A DNA stretch of 64,000 bases from a virus: the IMG/VR virus record IMGVR_UViG_3300034279_001861, positions 111,161 through 175,160 of that record. The stretch is one strand, 5' to 3'. The translations under genes were made by a program, and so were the position numbers. The notes under the pieces are model-generated. The model searched no databases. It worked only from the letters and a program-made list of their open reading frames with translations, and had not been told where the DNA came from. Every line of letters starts with the position of its first letter. Positions within the stretch are counted from its first letter, which is position 1. Positions 15,108-24,576 of this stretch are shown in pieces.

Positions 15108-16792
15108 GCTACTGCCTCGTCAATTCGCCAGTACGAAAAATAGCCTGCAGATCTTTTTGTGTAGAAGCCTGCGTTACCGGCGTCAGTTTCCCATAACGTT
15201 CCAGGCAAACTTGTAGATATTGCAACATCTACAAGTGCAGTATCCACGCTCTTAAGAACAGCCTGCAAATTAACGCTTGTCCTGGTTATCTCGTTGGGTG
15301 TAACCGTAAGCTCGAGATGATACCATTGATCTATAGCCGCCGACGGTACCGCTATTGTCGACAACGGTACTGCGTTTATACCGTTGAAGTAATACACTCC
15401 GAAAATTAAGTTATCGATGTCTAACAAAGCAAACACATACGTATACAGGTCGGCACTATTTAGTCGATAATTTACAATGATTCCGGCGTTATTTTTGCTG
15501 GCTGTACTTAGAGATATCACCTTCAAGTCTGTCGTGTATCTTCTGTAAAGCGATTGCGAATCCAATGTAAACAAGGATATGTTTGTTCTGGATAGGCTAG
15601 GAAGATTCGCTGTACCGTAGCTGTACGAAAAAAGACTAACGGAAGCAGACTGACTGTCGCTGATCGACGACTCACAACCGAAAGCGGTATTGTTAGGCGG
15701 CGGCCCAACGCAACAGAATGCTTCTTCCGGGCTGTCATCAGGAGACATTCCCCAAGTAGCCAAATCCATCGGCGAAAAACTGTATGCAAAACCGTCATCG
15801 AACGTGTCGCAGTATGGTAAAGACAAAAGCGTACTCATAGAATCGCTTATGCTTATGTCAGGTTGTACTGGTGGTTCTGGTGGGTCTGGATCTGGTATCA
15901 CAGCTGCCGGTACTTCAGACGGAAGTTTACCGGTGTCCAGCTCAGGCAGGAACGGCGGAGCACATGTGTCCGACAATCCATACTCGCAGTCTACAACTAC
16001 ACCGCAATCGGCTGCAGTTTTACCTACAATCGCACAGCCTTGAAACTCTAATGTAAGTGTACCGTCACAATCTGGCGACAATCCGTTAATGCTCTCAATT
16101 GGTTGCGGATCGACGCAAGATCGAGACCCGACGCGTCTACCGCATGGCCCAGCAAATTGCGAAAATACTGATTCCGTGTTCTGCGTTGCAGTCGCTGCTG
16201 GCGGCTCTTTTAACCTGAAAACAATAACGTTGTCGTACACGACTCCGCCAATGCTTCTAGCTTCCTTCACTATCTCTAACGGTTGCTCTGCGTTCAGTCT
16301 AACTAAACCAGATACGGCCTTTTCTATGTTGGCAATACCTAGCGTTTCTAATGGAGGTTTACGGATAGGCCTAGCTGCTTTTGCGGTGAGGCGAGTCTGC
16401 AAAGGCGAACTGAACACGCCTCTAAAAAGCTCGTCTGTATTACTTCCAAAAGTGATAAACCCAGCCACGCCACGTTCAAAAGTTTCTAACCTGTACGTGC
16501 GATACGGTGTCAAACTGGCTTTTTCTAAGCTGATGCCCGCTATCAGTTTACTTTGTTGGTTGGTGTTATCTAGTTGATCTGTAACCTCGATAAGTAGCGT
16601 TACAATAAATTCGCTACATGTCACAGCGCTTATAAAAGCGTATTTACCCAGATCCCGGTTCCAACGCAACTGCATGTCTGCGATCAAAGAGGACGATAGC
16701 CGGTGACCTTCGTTTGAGAGGCACGAAGCTGTATCGTCGATCGGATACGCATTTTGTTCGTTGATGTTGTACCAGTGATTGTTGCGTATCAC
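15104..16792 (-). CDS. Appendage protein, family member C, with lectin-like C-terminal domain
   Basis: 562 aa from GTG 16792, chosen because AGAGGA lies just upstream and the GTG overlaps the previous stop (TAGTG). The motif INGLSPDCDGTLTL lies near residue 240, followed by a Pro/Asp-rich linker. The last ~230 residues resemble a concanavalin A/LamG-type beta-sandwich (WYHLELTV, then GFYTKRSAGYFSYWRID), a fold that often binds sugars. This suggests carbohydrate binding at the host surface. Homology is judged by eye. Confidence 0.7.
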   Translation of the reverse strand: MIRNNHWYNINEQNAYPIDDTASCLSNEGHRLSSSLIADMQLRWNRDLGKYAFISAVTCSEFIVTLLIEVTDQLDNTNQQSKLIAGISLEKASLTPYRTYRLETFERGVAGFITFGSNTDELFRGVFSSPLQTRLTAKAARPIRKPPLETLGIANIEKAVSGLVRLNAEQPLEIVKEARSIGGVVYDNVIVFRLKEPPAATATQNTESVFSQFAGPCGRRVGSRSCVDPQPIESINGLSPDCDGTLTLEFQGCAIVGKTAADCGVVVDCEYGLSDTCAPPFLPELDTGKLPSEVPAAVIPDPDPPEPPVQPDISISDSMSTLLSLPYCDTFDDGFAYSFSPMDLATWGMSPDDSPEEAFCCVGPPPNNTAFGCESSISDSQSASVSLFSYSYGTANLPSLSRTNISLFTLDSQSLYRRYTTDLKVISLSTASKNNAGIIVNYRLNSADLYTYVFALLDIDNLIFGVYYFNGINAVPLSTIAVPSAAIDQWYHLELTVTPNEITRTSVNLQAVLKSVDTALVDVAISTSLPGTLWETDAGNAGFYTKRSAGYFSYWRIDEAVA

Positions 16793-18438
16793 TATTCTTC
16801 CTCTGGGGCACAATTACACGACAAACAACTTGTACTTCCACTCATAGTCTGTCGCTCAGATATAGTGTTACCATAAACAACATCAGGCACAGTTATACCC
16901 GCAACTCCGCAAAAAGAAACTATGTCTCCGATAAGATCGCTAGCAATATTTGTCTTAGGCTGACATTGTCCGCTTTCGGCTACTTGGTTTTCCCAGTACG
17001 CGACTACGCCAATAGATACCGAATAAGCCCCAGGACCAGCTGCAAAACAGTCAGGTAGGCACTGTTTACCGTAGAGTGTAGTTACCGACTGTGGATCAGC
17101 GTAATCAACGGTAAAAAGCAATATGTGATTCTCTGCGTCTACGGCTTGAGCCGCCACAGGCTCTGGTTTGTAACAGGTGGTTGGACCCTCTAAATACGTG
17201 TTCGGACAACTGAAAGCATCTGTGCCATACGTTATCGCACCGAACAGCCTTGGTATAAAGAAAATTTGTATTTTCAAATTGATAAGACAACAGTTTGTCG
17301 GGTTACAAACGGCGACACCCCAGCGTACTTTGCAGTCGGTGTCCGTGGCAATGTTAACGCGAATAAAGTCACTTTCCCGCAATTGCTTTTCAGCCAGCCA
17401 ACGATCTTTATTAGCCCTGTAAAAGTCTCTAGCATCCTCAGCTGTGTGCGCTATGTCTCGATAAAGAAGCCACTGTCGCTTTATGCCTTGGTAGGTCCTG
17501 GCGTAGTATTCACAGTCGCAGCAGTTTCTACAATCATTACCAAATTTAACGGTAGCTCTAGCTTGATTAGGCGACAGAATGCCAGAAGAGTAGTTAAACG
17601 TTCTAGGGGTTGAACTAGAAAGCGAAAGCGGTCGCTGCGTTCTTATACACCCTTCACTGTCTAACGTAAAGTTGTTATGACTGTCGCTTCGAACTTTGTT
17701 GACCGTTCTTAAGACTGTAGCTGTATCCACACAACCTGGAAATACGCCCAGACCTGAACCGGGCTCAGCTGACAGTTGAAGCTTAGTCGATTTCCTGACG
17801 CCGTCCACTAATCCAACCGAACCAAACAGGTTTAACGTCGGAGAGTCAGCCACTATAGGTTCCGGCAACTCTATCGTGAAATTATAGCCGTTCTGAAGCG
17901 TTAAAGCCTTGGCGGCAACTGTCTCATTGCCAATTTTAATCGACTTAATCCTGGACGGTAATTCGTAGCCGCATTCCACGTACAACTCACCGTTAACTGG
18001 TTCTATGTTGTTATCGTACGTTAGAATCAGACTATCGGTCACATCTTCCGGAGTCCATTGTGTGTGTATCACACAACGACACACAGCGTCCTGTGTTGCC
18101 CATTCAATTACCCTTAAACGGCTGTTCCATTCTTTTACTGTGTAATTAGTTGCAATCGTCGAGTCGAAAACCACGTTACCTTCAGTATCTTCGACAACTA
18201 GATCGTAGGCGTGCGTTGGTGTAGGTCGATCCGGGAAAGCCGGTACGGAATTTGTCCCAAACCCGTAAAGCCAAGCCAACTTAAGCGGATACTTTACCTG
18301 GTTATTGTTCTCGAAAGAGACAAAAAAGTCCGTAAACAGACGATAGATATCACTGGACGGGGATATAAAAGGATAGAGGTTCCCACTATTGGGCGGTTGA
18401 TTAAGTCCTATCGGTTGTCTACCGCGTGGATGCGTCAT
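16792..18438 (-). CDS. Appendage protein, NG-PD-GN family member D
   Basis: 548 aa. It carries the diverged motif TVNKVRSDSHNNFTLDSEGC near its middle. Cysteine-rich C-terminal part (for example FGNDCRNCCDCEYY, and a final SCLSCNC) suggests disulfides or metal binding in an exposed protein. Start at 18438 is two bases from the end of member E. Function inferred only from the paralogous neighbours. Confidence 0.7.
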   Translation of the reverse strand: MTHPRGRQPIGLNQPPNSGNLYPFISPSSDIYRLFTDFFVSFENNNQVKYPLKLAWLYGFGTNSVPAFPDRPTPTHAYDLVVEDTEGNVVFDSTIATNYTVKEWNSRLRVIEWATQDAVCRCVIHTQWTPEDVTDSLILTYDNNIEPVNGELYVECGYELPSRIKSIKIGNETVAAKALTLQNGYNFTIELPEPIVADSPTLNLFGSVGLVDGVRKSTKLQLSAEPGSGLGVFPGCVDTATVLRTVNKVRSDSHNNFTLDSEGCIRTQRPLSLSSSTPRTFNYSSGILSPNQARATVKFGNDCRNCCDCEYYARTYQGIKRQWLLYRDIAHTAEDARDFYRANKDRWLAEKQLRESDFIRVNIATDTDCKVRWGVAVCNPTNCCLINLKIQIFFIPRLFGAITYGTDAFSCPNTYLEGPTTCYKPEPVAAQAVDAENHILLFTVDYADPQSVTTLYGKQCLPDCFAAGPGAYSVSIGVVAYWENQVAESGQCQPKTNIASDLIGDIVSFCGVAGITVPDVVYGNTISERQTMSGSTSCLSCNCAPEEE

Positions 18439-18439
18439 A

Positions 18440-19396
18440 TTAGTCCTCGCAGTTTATACAACGTCGATCACCCAATCTTGCACCCAGTACCGTAGCGTTA
18501 AACGCAGAATTCTCGGCTGACAGCCGGTCTACAAACTGCTGCAACGATATGCGTTGCGAATTGAAGAGCTCGAGATTTTGTGTAATTGCCTCTAGTTCAG
18601 GGCAACCGCAGCACGGAGCACAGCAAGAATCCGTCAGCTGCAAGCCGTTTGCTACGCTGGAAAACGTCAAGCAGTCGTCGCCGACTAAATTAAAATTGCC
18701 ATCCGGAGCGGGCGCAATACCGTTGATTGTTTTGATGCAAGGAGCGTTCGAGGCTTCGCCGGTGCAGGTGCAGTCCGAGATAGTACCTTCGCCGCTGATT
18801 GCACTTATGACCACCTTAGTCTCTAAGAGCGTATTTATAGTAGTCAGCTGTATGTTTCGGCCTGCAACAAGCTCGATATCGCCGTACAGTCTATCCCCTA
18901 AAATACCGTTGGAGCTAGCGACACGGATAGAAGATATGCCTCTAATCATCGGACGAATACACTGAGGCTCGATCCGAGTGTCCGCCAGATTAAAGTTGAA
19001 AAGACCTGTTGGTTGTAGCTGGATAGTATCAAGCCTGCTTACAACGACTTTGCCTGTAACGTCGTCAAACGGGTCGATTCCGCCAAGCGTAAACACTTTG
19101 TTGCGTGTAAACTGGTATGAAGGTATCAATGTGGAAGCCACATCTACGATACCCACACCGGAATCGCACGACATAATTAGCTGTACACCTGAGGCATATA
19201 AACCTATCTGCCGTATAAAAAAAGTTCCGGTCGACATATCCATTGCTGGAGATATCGGAAGATCTAACCCAACTAAAAAGTCGTCTGGAATTACAAACGA
19301 ACCTGTAGTATCCGTTTTCGTAGCGTCTGCTGCTAACGGGTAACTTCGCTGCGAGTTGTGATTTAGGAATTCTAGATTCCAGTTTGCTAGTGGCAT
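18440..19396 (-). CDS. Appendage protein, NG-PD-GN family member E
   Basis: 318 aa. N terminus LEFLNHNSQRSYPLAADAT; the best copy of the shared motif (INGIAPAPDGNFNLVGDDC) lies near residue 220. A C-terminal cysteine cluster (CCAPCCGC) precedes a helix. The motif resembles the VNG-xx-PD-xx-GNV pattern found in many phage tail-fibre proteins, supporting a virion-surface role. Confidence 0.72.
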   Translation of the reverse strand: MPLANWNLEFLNHNSQRSYPLAADATKTDTTGSFVIPDDFLVGLDLPISPAMDMSTGTFFIRQIGLYASGVQLIMSCDSGVGIVDVASTLIPSYQFTRNKVFTLGGIDPFDDVTGKVVVSRLDTIQLQPTGLFNFNLADTRIEPQCIRPMIRGISSIRVASSNGILGDRLYGDIELVAGRNIQLTTINTLLETKVVISAISGEGTISDCTCTGEASNAPCIKTINGIAPAPDGNFNLVGDDCLTFSSVANGLQLTDSCCAPCCGCPELEAITQNLELFNSQRISLQQFVDRLSAENSAFNATVLGARLGDRRCINCED

Positions 19397-19404
19397 CTAA
19401 GCTC

Positions 19405-21219
19405 CTAGGAGGTCAGAACTCCAATCTGCTGCATTATACCTACTTCACCTGCATAATTGTCACTAGGATCAGCTGGATTACGCAGAACTTTGATGTACAC
19501 AATGTCACCTGGATTCACAGCAATTGCAGAACTTAAAGCTTCGACGGCTTGATTGGTAGCCACGGTAGCGACAGTTACTATCGTAAGCGATGTGTAGCTC
19601 TGCGTTACTGTAACTGGCGTAGTCAAACCAGCAGGCGGTCTTGCTGTTTTAAAAAAGCTTACAGTTAATTGTGGCAACGTGCCTGTCGACTTGCCTAAAA
19701 TACGCGGTCTAAACCGTAGATTGGAATTAGCTGGAGCGTCTCCTGGTACTTCAAACTTTACAACGTAGCTTGTCTGCGTGTCGTTAGGCATACCAAGGTA
19801 CATGACCGGGAAACTTTCTTCAGTCACACCCTCGAGACGTACAAGCTGACTTGAAAGCTCCTGTGACGGTTGGCTGAGCACGCCAACGCCTATCCTTCCT
19901 TGATGGTACGTCGTAGCTCCGACTACAAAAGTCGAATCACTACTCAGTAGGACGTTGTTTGAAGTAGCGTAGACACCCTCTACGACCTTACCGCTATTGA
20001 ATTTGTTTTCGACAGGATCGAATGCCTTGATAACGGTAAAGCCAGAAGTGTTCGTTGCTCCGTTCATCAAAGCTAAATCTAAGTCGATATCCAGGTCACC
20101 CGTAGAGGCCACATCTGCCTTACCGGAACAAAGTACTTTTAGTCTAGGATCTAAAGACCTAAGGCTGGTAACCGAGCTATTATCAGTGGCGAAACCAACT
20201 TTTGTGAAGTACAGCTTAATAATTATAGGTTTAGATGCCGGGTCGCACTCCGAGTAACCGCTACTCATGGAAACAGAAGTATCGAGATCTGTAGCCCAAG
20301 GTACTTCGTCGTAACAATCGCTCATCCACCAAATACCGTCGCGATTAACAACGACGAGATCAGACAGAAGTTGTTGACCGTACCATTTACGCTCTGCCGA
20401 TGTATCCCATATGCTAGGCCGCTGCATGATTACCGAGGCTGATTGCAAGGGTATGGGCGGAAAAACATTTTGTAACGAAACATCCGCAGTCAAGTTATAG
20501 CCAAACTTCGCCCCTGACGGTGCCTTATCGTCGAACACGGGATCGTCAGCCGGTAGCCATCCCGGAAGATCGGAGTCGGGCGATGTGATCACATGCGGGT
20601 CGCCTGAGCTAGGTGGTGTGACTTGACCGGCGGGTGCAGCCACGAGGTCAAACACATAGTGTCTGTGATTCTCAAGAAAATCAACAAATGACGGATTTAC
20701 AAAAACATTACCGTCGTTGTCGGTCTTACAAACAGGAATTGACAGCGGTGGTGACTGTCGAACAAGTTTACCTGTGCTTACGCTTGACAGATACCAAAGT
20801 CCCGCAGGTACGTTGTTATCGTTATCTAAGTCGTTCCCAACAGCAGCAGTCAGATCTATTTTTGCGTAACCGAAAAGTAAGATGTCGGCAAGTGTTGCGT
20901 TTAGCTTTTCAGCAACGATTCCCCACACCTGAGACTGGTTAGGTACAACAAGATAACCGGTCGCTTCGTCGGACTCGCTAGTAGCGAACGCCGGTTCAAA
21001 TCTAGAAGTCGAGGGATTGAAAAATACAGGCTGACCAACCTGCAACGTCGAAATAACTGTCTGCGACCTGGCATAAACCGTCGATCCAATGTTAGCAGCT
21101 TCAAGCAAGCTTAAAACATACTTTAGATTCTGGTCTAGCTGGCTAAGCGGACGGTTAGCAGTGCCAGGAGCTACAGGCTCGTTTTCTTTGATATACTGAA
21201 TAAAACGTGTTAAGCCCAT
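19405..21219 (-). CDS. Large beta-rich tail appendage protein
   Basis: 604 aa, not assigned to a family. The N-terminal ~60 residues are helical with LSQLDQNLKYVLSLLEAA and could trimerise or dock. The rest is beta-rich with aromatic and Ser/Thr-rich stretches. An ENHRHYVFDL segment near residue 190 is reminiscent of metal-binding fibre histidines, but only one such motif is present. It lies between the gpI-like gene and the appendage family, the usual place for fibre or baseplate-periphery genes. Confidence 0.65.
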   Translation of the reverse strand: MGLTRFIQYIKENEPVAPGTANRPLSQLDQNLKYVLSLLEAANIGSTVYARSQTVISTLQVGQPVFFNPSTSRFEPAFATSESDEATGYLVVPNQSQVWGIVAEKLNATLADILLFGYAKIDLTAAVGNDLDNDNNVPAGLWYLSSVSTGKLVRQSPPLSIPVCKTDNDGNVFVNPSFVDFLENHRHYVFDLVAAPAGQVTPPSSGDPHVITSPDSDLPGWLPADDPVFDDKAPSGAKFGYNLTADVSLQNVFPPIPLQSASVIMQRPSIWDTSAERKWYGQQLLSDLVVVNRDGIWWMSDCYDEVPWATDLDTSVSMSSGYSECDPASKPIIIKLYFTKVGFATDNSSVTSLRSLDPRLKVLCSGKADVASTGDLDIDLDLALMNGATNTSGFTVIKAFDPVENKFNSGKVVEGVYATSNNVLLSSDSTFVVGATTYHQGRIGVGVLSQPSQELSSQLVRLEGVTEESFPVMYLGMPNDTQTSYVVKFEVPGDAPANSNLRFRPRILGKSTGTLPQLTVSFFKTARPPAGLTTPVTVTQSYTSLTIVTVATVATNQAVEALSSAIAVNPGDIVYIKVLRNPADPSDNYAGEVGIMQQIGVLTS

Positions 21220-21228
21220 TTGCTACTC

Positions 21229-21822
21229 CTAGCTCAAAGTGGTTTCCCATTCGATTCCGATCTGACTAGACGGCAGCTTTTGTTGCTGGTCAGCCGGTTC
21301 ATAGTACCAACTGCTGTATATCAAGTCTTGAGTTGCGTCAGTATCGTCTACAATCGCAACTAAACTACCGCCGAAAACAACCGAATTGGCCGCAGCTGAG
21401 AACGATTTACCGTGAACACCGACCGAGCCGCTACTTCTTGCAAAGTACGACATCTTGTTATTTATAAGACCGTTGCCTTCGGAACTGAGCTCAGCCGCTG
21501 TAACTGGAACACGTAGATAATCTCGGTTAGAGCTTAACGCCAAACTGTTATAGTAGTTTACATCGCGAGTTCGATCAAAAACTGGAGGGCTCACTGGGTC
21601 ACCCGGATTGTCGGTGTTTTCGAATTCCAAATACATACCACTAATGCGATAACGGCTATCGCCGCTAGTCAACAGCTTCGCGACAATAGTCGCCCATTGG
21701 TATACGATCAAGTTGTGCTTAAACTCGGTTACCGGCTTCCAGATTAGCTCAGTTGCGATAAGATCTTCGGCGGTATATGCGCGAACACGTCCTGATACCT
21801 TTATTGCCGTGGCTTCTATCAT
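21229..21822 (-). CDS. Tail or baseplate protein, unassigned
   Basis: 197 aa from MIEATAIKVSGRV, coupled by TAATG to the gene before it; GGAAGG lies in the last codons of that gene. Beta-rich with a FARSSGSVGVHG loop. Its position directly after the gpI-like baseplate protein suggests a fibre-attachment protein. No family recognised. Confidence 0.6.
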   Translation of the reverse strand: MIEATAIKVSGRVRAYTAEDLIATELIWKPVTEFKHNLIVYQWATIVAKLLTSGDSRYRISGMYLEFENTDNPGDPVSPPVFDRTRDVNYYNSLALSSNRDYLRVPVTAAELSSEGNGLINNKMSYFARSSGSVGVHGKSFSAAANSVVFGGSLVAIVDDTDATQDLIYSSWYYEPADQQQKLPSSQIGIEWETTLS

Positions 21823-23381
21823 TAAATGCACCTTCCACCTATAGTTTTAACTTTTGAAGTTTCTGTTACGTAAACGTCTGAGTTTAACGACTCTGAGACA
21901 GTTAAGCACTGGAAACTTTCAAAACTTTCAGAGTAACCTGGAGCTATTTCCGTACCTGCAGTTTCCATGACAATCGGGCTATCAGCGTAAACCAAGTCTA
22001 CCAGCAGTAGCATCAGGGTATGCGGCGGCATAATTTTTCTAAGCTGGGTTACCGGAACAAATTCTAGCCGATTTTGCAATTTGCTTCCAGGTTTAACTTT
22101 GACAATGAAAAGGTTAAACTTTAACAGATTGTCGATCAAAAACTTTAGAGGGTTGATCTCCACGGGAAGCGAAGACGCTGTTGGTTGACCGATCGGGTTT
22201 TCACGTACATCCAGTAGCATGGCAAGTGTCTCGTTTTTTGCAATGCCGCTCGTATGCACGTCGTGCCAGAACTTGGTTACATCGTTCGGAAATCCGCCTA
22301 TTTCCCAGGTGACCTTCGTATAACCATCCTCGGCTAATTCCACATTTAGCGGAACATTTTTGTTAGAAAACACAAGGCCGTCGTAGAAGCCTTTGGTCAG
22401 CATGTTGGTATCTATTGTCAAAGCATCTACGCCGCAATTGATGTCAAACCCTCTGTTGAATTCAACAACCTCGAAAGTGTCGGTGAGTGCCTGTCCCGCG
22501 TAAACAGTTTGACCGATTGAAACTACTGCGTTTGCTGTAGCTGGAAACGTGTAAACGTGTGCGTCTGTGATAATCTGCAAACCGTTTGTGTCGTTAGCTA
22601 CTAACTCCACGATTTCTTCGCCGTTAATTACTAACGGAACACCAAACGCTGCGGCTAAAGCTTGTTGCTGCGATCTTACGCTTGTACCTTCGTTAAAACT
22701 ATCGAGTATCGCATTTACAAACGACTTGTAACCAGGGCTAGAACGCATAGGCAGTGAAAGAACGTAACCGAATTGATCGTAAATGTAGTCCCAATCCCAT
22801 TTGCTGCGATAGAGCCACAGCGTTATTTCTCTGTCGACAATTTCGCCAACGTTGTTTAACACTTCTCTCTTAGGGATATCTGGGTTATCAAACGGATTGC
22901 TACGTAAAACTACAGTGCTGTCTTCCAGCCAGAAATCAATACCGTTAATTAGTTGAACAGCTGAATCTGTAATTCTTTCAAAGATAACGCCACACTCTTT
23001 TAGTTCTTTTGGCTTGCTTACTGCGTAATAATTAGAGTCTGGTATCTGCCCGTAAAACAATTCAGCCTGACTCTTGTAACTGTACTGAGTACCCGTTTTG
23101 TACACGGCCAGTAGACTTGTGTCCGTATTCAGCTCGGATTGCCTTACTTTAATCGCATACCAGTCGTCTTGATGATAAACAGGCACGTTTTTACGTGAAA
23201 CGCTGTTCACAAGCTCTAAGAATTGAGAATTAGCCTGTTGTGAAAGCTGACCGACTACTGAGCCTATGTCTTTAACCAGTGCGTTACCCTGGTACAAAGT
23301 AGCCCAGAAGCTACCTAGCAGCCCTAGCAGCGAATCCGGCTTGTCGAAATCATTCTGCGGGTACCGGTAAAGTTTCGTCAT
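21822..23381 (-). CDS. Putative baseplate/tail-fibre attachment protein (gpI-like position)
   Basis: 519 aa. The N-terminal third has the helical pattern (LLGLLGSFWATLYQGNALVKDIG) seen in proteins that connect the baseplate wedge to fibres in large myophages. The middle has a strand-rich region, and the C terminus is Ser/Glu-rich. In P2-like tails the J gene is followed by I and then fibres; here J (27142-28809) is separated from this gene by the protease/lipoprotein cassette. The functional call rests mostly on position. Confidence 0.55.
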   Translation of the reverse strand: MTKLYRYPQNDFDKPDSLLGLLGSFWATLYQGNALVKDIGSVVGQLSQQANSQFLELVNSVSRKNVPVYHQDDWYAIKVRQSELNTDTSLLAVYKTGTQYSYKSQAELFYGQIPDSNYYAVSKPKELKECGVIFERITDSAVQLINGIDFWLEDSTVVLRSNPFDNPDIPKREVLNNVGEIVDREITLWLYRSKWDWDYIYDQFGYVLSLPMRSSPGYKSFVNAILDSFNEGTSVRSQQQALAAAFGVPLVINGEEIVELVANDTNGLQIITDAHVYTFPATANAVVSIGQTVYAGQALTDTFEVVEFNRGFDINCGVDALTIDTNMLTKGFYDGLVFSNKNVPLNVELAEDGYTKVTWEIGGFPNDVTKFWHDVHTSGIAKNETLAMLLDVRENPIGQPTASSLPVEINPLKFLIDNLLKFNLFIVKVKPGSKLQNRLEFVPVTQLRKIMPPHTLMLLLVDLVYADSPIVMETAGTEIAPGYSESFESFQCLTVSESLNSDVYVTETSKVKTIGGRCI

Positions 23382-23703
23382 CGGCCTTTTCGCTAAATAT
23401 CTTGTCTAGGAAATAGTCTATAGCAAGCTTCATTGTAGCCGATAGCAGCACTTGCAGTAATAGTGTTAGAAGTACTCCACCTGTTACGAACTTATAAGCT
23501 TTACGCTGCATTTGTTCGCGGGACGCTCGCGGATTTTCTTGCCACGCGTGTTTTACGGCTTCCATCGCCCTTGTAGCGTCTTTACGTTTCTTTTCGATTC
23601 TCAACAGTGCCCGCTGGTCGTTCTTGCTAACGGCCTGCATATAGGTAATTGCACTTATTCCGTTTTCATCGCAGAACTGTTCGCACAACACGCTCCAATC
23701 CAT
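23350..23703 (-). CDS. Small membrane protein
   Basis: 117 aa from MDWSVLCEQF, with GGAG 7 bases upstream. Residues ~40-70 are a highly charged helix, followed by one long hydrophobic segment (about 71-98) and a charged end. This could be a bitopic or hairpin membrane protein, for example holin-like or spanin-like. No sequence match is known to me. It overlaps the gpI-like gene by 32 bases. Confidence 0.6.
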   Translation of the reverse strand: MDWSVLCEQFCDENGISAITYMQAVSKNDQRALLRIEKKRKDATRAMEAVKHAWQENPRASREQMQRKAYKFVTGGVLLTLLLQVLLSATMKLAIDYFLDKIFSEKADDETLPVPAE

Positions 23704-23704
23704 G

Positions 23705-23992
23705 TTAATTCTCCGGTTTAAGCAGCACATCTACGGGCGAGTTATCTATTTCAACTTTGAGCCCGTTTCCAATATTCTTTATTGTCGAAATCGTAGTCTG
23801 AACAGACATCGGCCCTACTTTCAGTTTGATTTTAACGGGAGGTTCAAACTTCATTATTCCTCCGCTGATTGTAATCTTTTGCAGTTTTGAAAAGTCTACG
23901 CTCTTTCCGTCAAAGTTTACGCAGCCTGTTTCCAGCAACTTTGTAACCGCTTCGTGCAGCTTTTCAGGTATCTCAATCGGGTAGTTGAACAT
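23705..23992 (-). CDS. Hypothetical small protein in the envelope cassette
   Basis: 95 aa; a helical N terminus then a run of beta strands (KITISG, VKIKLKVG, TTISTIKNI). No signal sequence or cysteine clusters. Start overlaps the stop of the lipoprotein gene, so the two are made together. Not recognised. Confidence 0.6.
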   Translation of the reverse strand: MFNYPIEIPEKLHEAVTKLLETGCVNFDGKSVDFSKLQKITISGGIMKFEPPVKIKLKVGPMSVQTTISTIKNIGNGLKVEIDNSPVDVLLKPEN

Positions 23993-24576
23993 TATTGGGG
24001 ACAGACCTGACCTGGTGGGCAGGTGCTATAGCTGCGAGCTCGCCGAAATATAGTTGTAGGTTGTCTTGGTACGTAGTACTGAGCTGGAGCTACAACCGAA
24101 GATGACCTAGCTGGAGCACCGTAAGCGGAATAACCGTTATGTAGATTATCGTGCATAGTCTGTAGCTCTTGCATAGTTTTACCGTCTACATTCAAGCCGT
24201 GTACGCTTCTCAGGTGATTTGCCAGTTCGACAAGCGTATAATTCCAGTTGCCCTCAACATTCCAGCTAGATCCCGGCATCCGTGTTACGCCTTTTTCCAC
24301 AGCCGTAACGGCAGCAACTTCCGTTTTAACGCTTTCAAGCGTTGACTTTTTCTCTTTAGCCTTAGCTTGAAGCTCAGTAACAGCCTGCTCTATGCGGTCA
24401 AGTGTGGACCGGTAACCTTGCAACTCTGTCATCGTCTCAGCGTGAGACTTTTGTACCGAGTCTGCGACTGCTAGGTTAAACCTTTCAAGCATGTCATCGT
24501 TAAGTGGTTTTGACTGTGGTACGCAACCTACAAGACAAAGCAACGCTAAAACTAAAAAGCTATTCAGCAATTTCAT
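23992..24576 (-). CDS. Lipoprotein with coiled coil
   Basis: 194 aa from MKLLNSFLVL, preceded by GAGG at 9 bases. The signal ends in a lipobox (LVGC, Cys18), so the protein should be lipid-anchored in the cell envelope. Residues ~25-90 are a heptad-rich helix. A C-terminal region has GNWNYTLVELANHL and LHNGY, then a Pro/Tyr/Arg-rich tail with CPPGQVC. The start lies inside the protease gene. It might serve as a spanin-like or host-modification lipoprotein; that is inference. Confidence 0.75.
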   Translation of the reverse strand: MKLLNSFLVLALLCLVGCVPQSKPLNDDMLERFNLAVADSVQKSHAETMTELQGYRSTLDRIEQAVTELQAKAKEKKSTLESVKTEVAAVTAVEKGVTRMPGSSWNVEGNWNYTLVELANHLRSVHGLNVDGKTMQELQTMHDNLHNGYSAYGAPARSSSVVAPAQYYVPRQPTTIFRRARSYSTCPPGQVCPQ

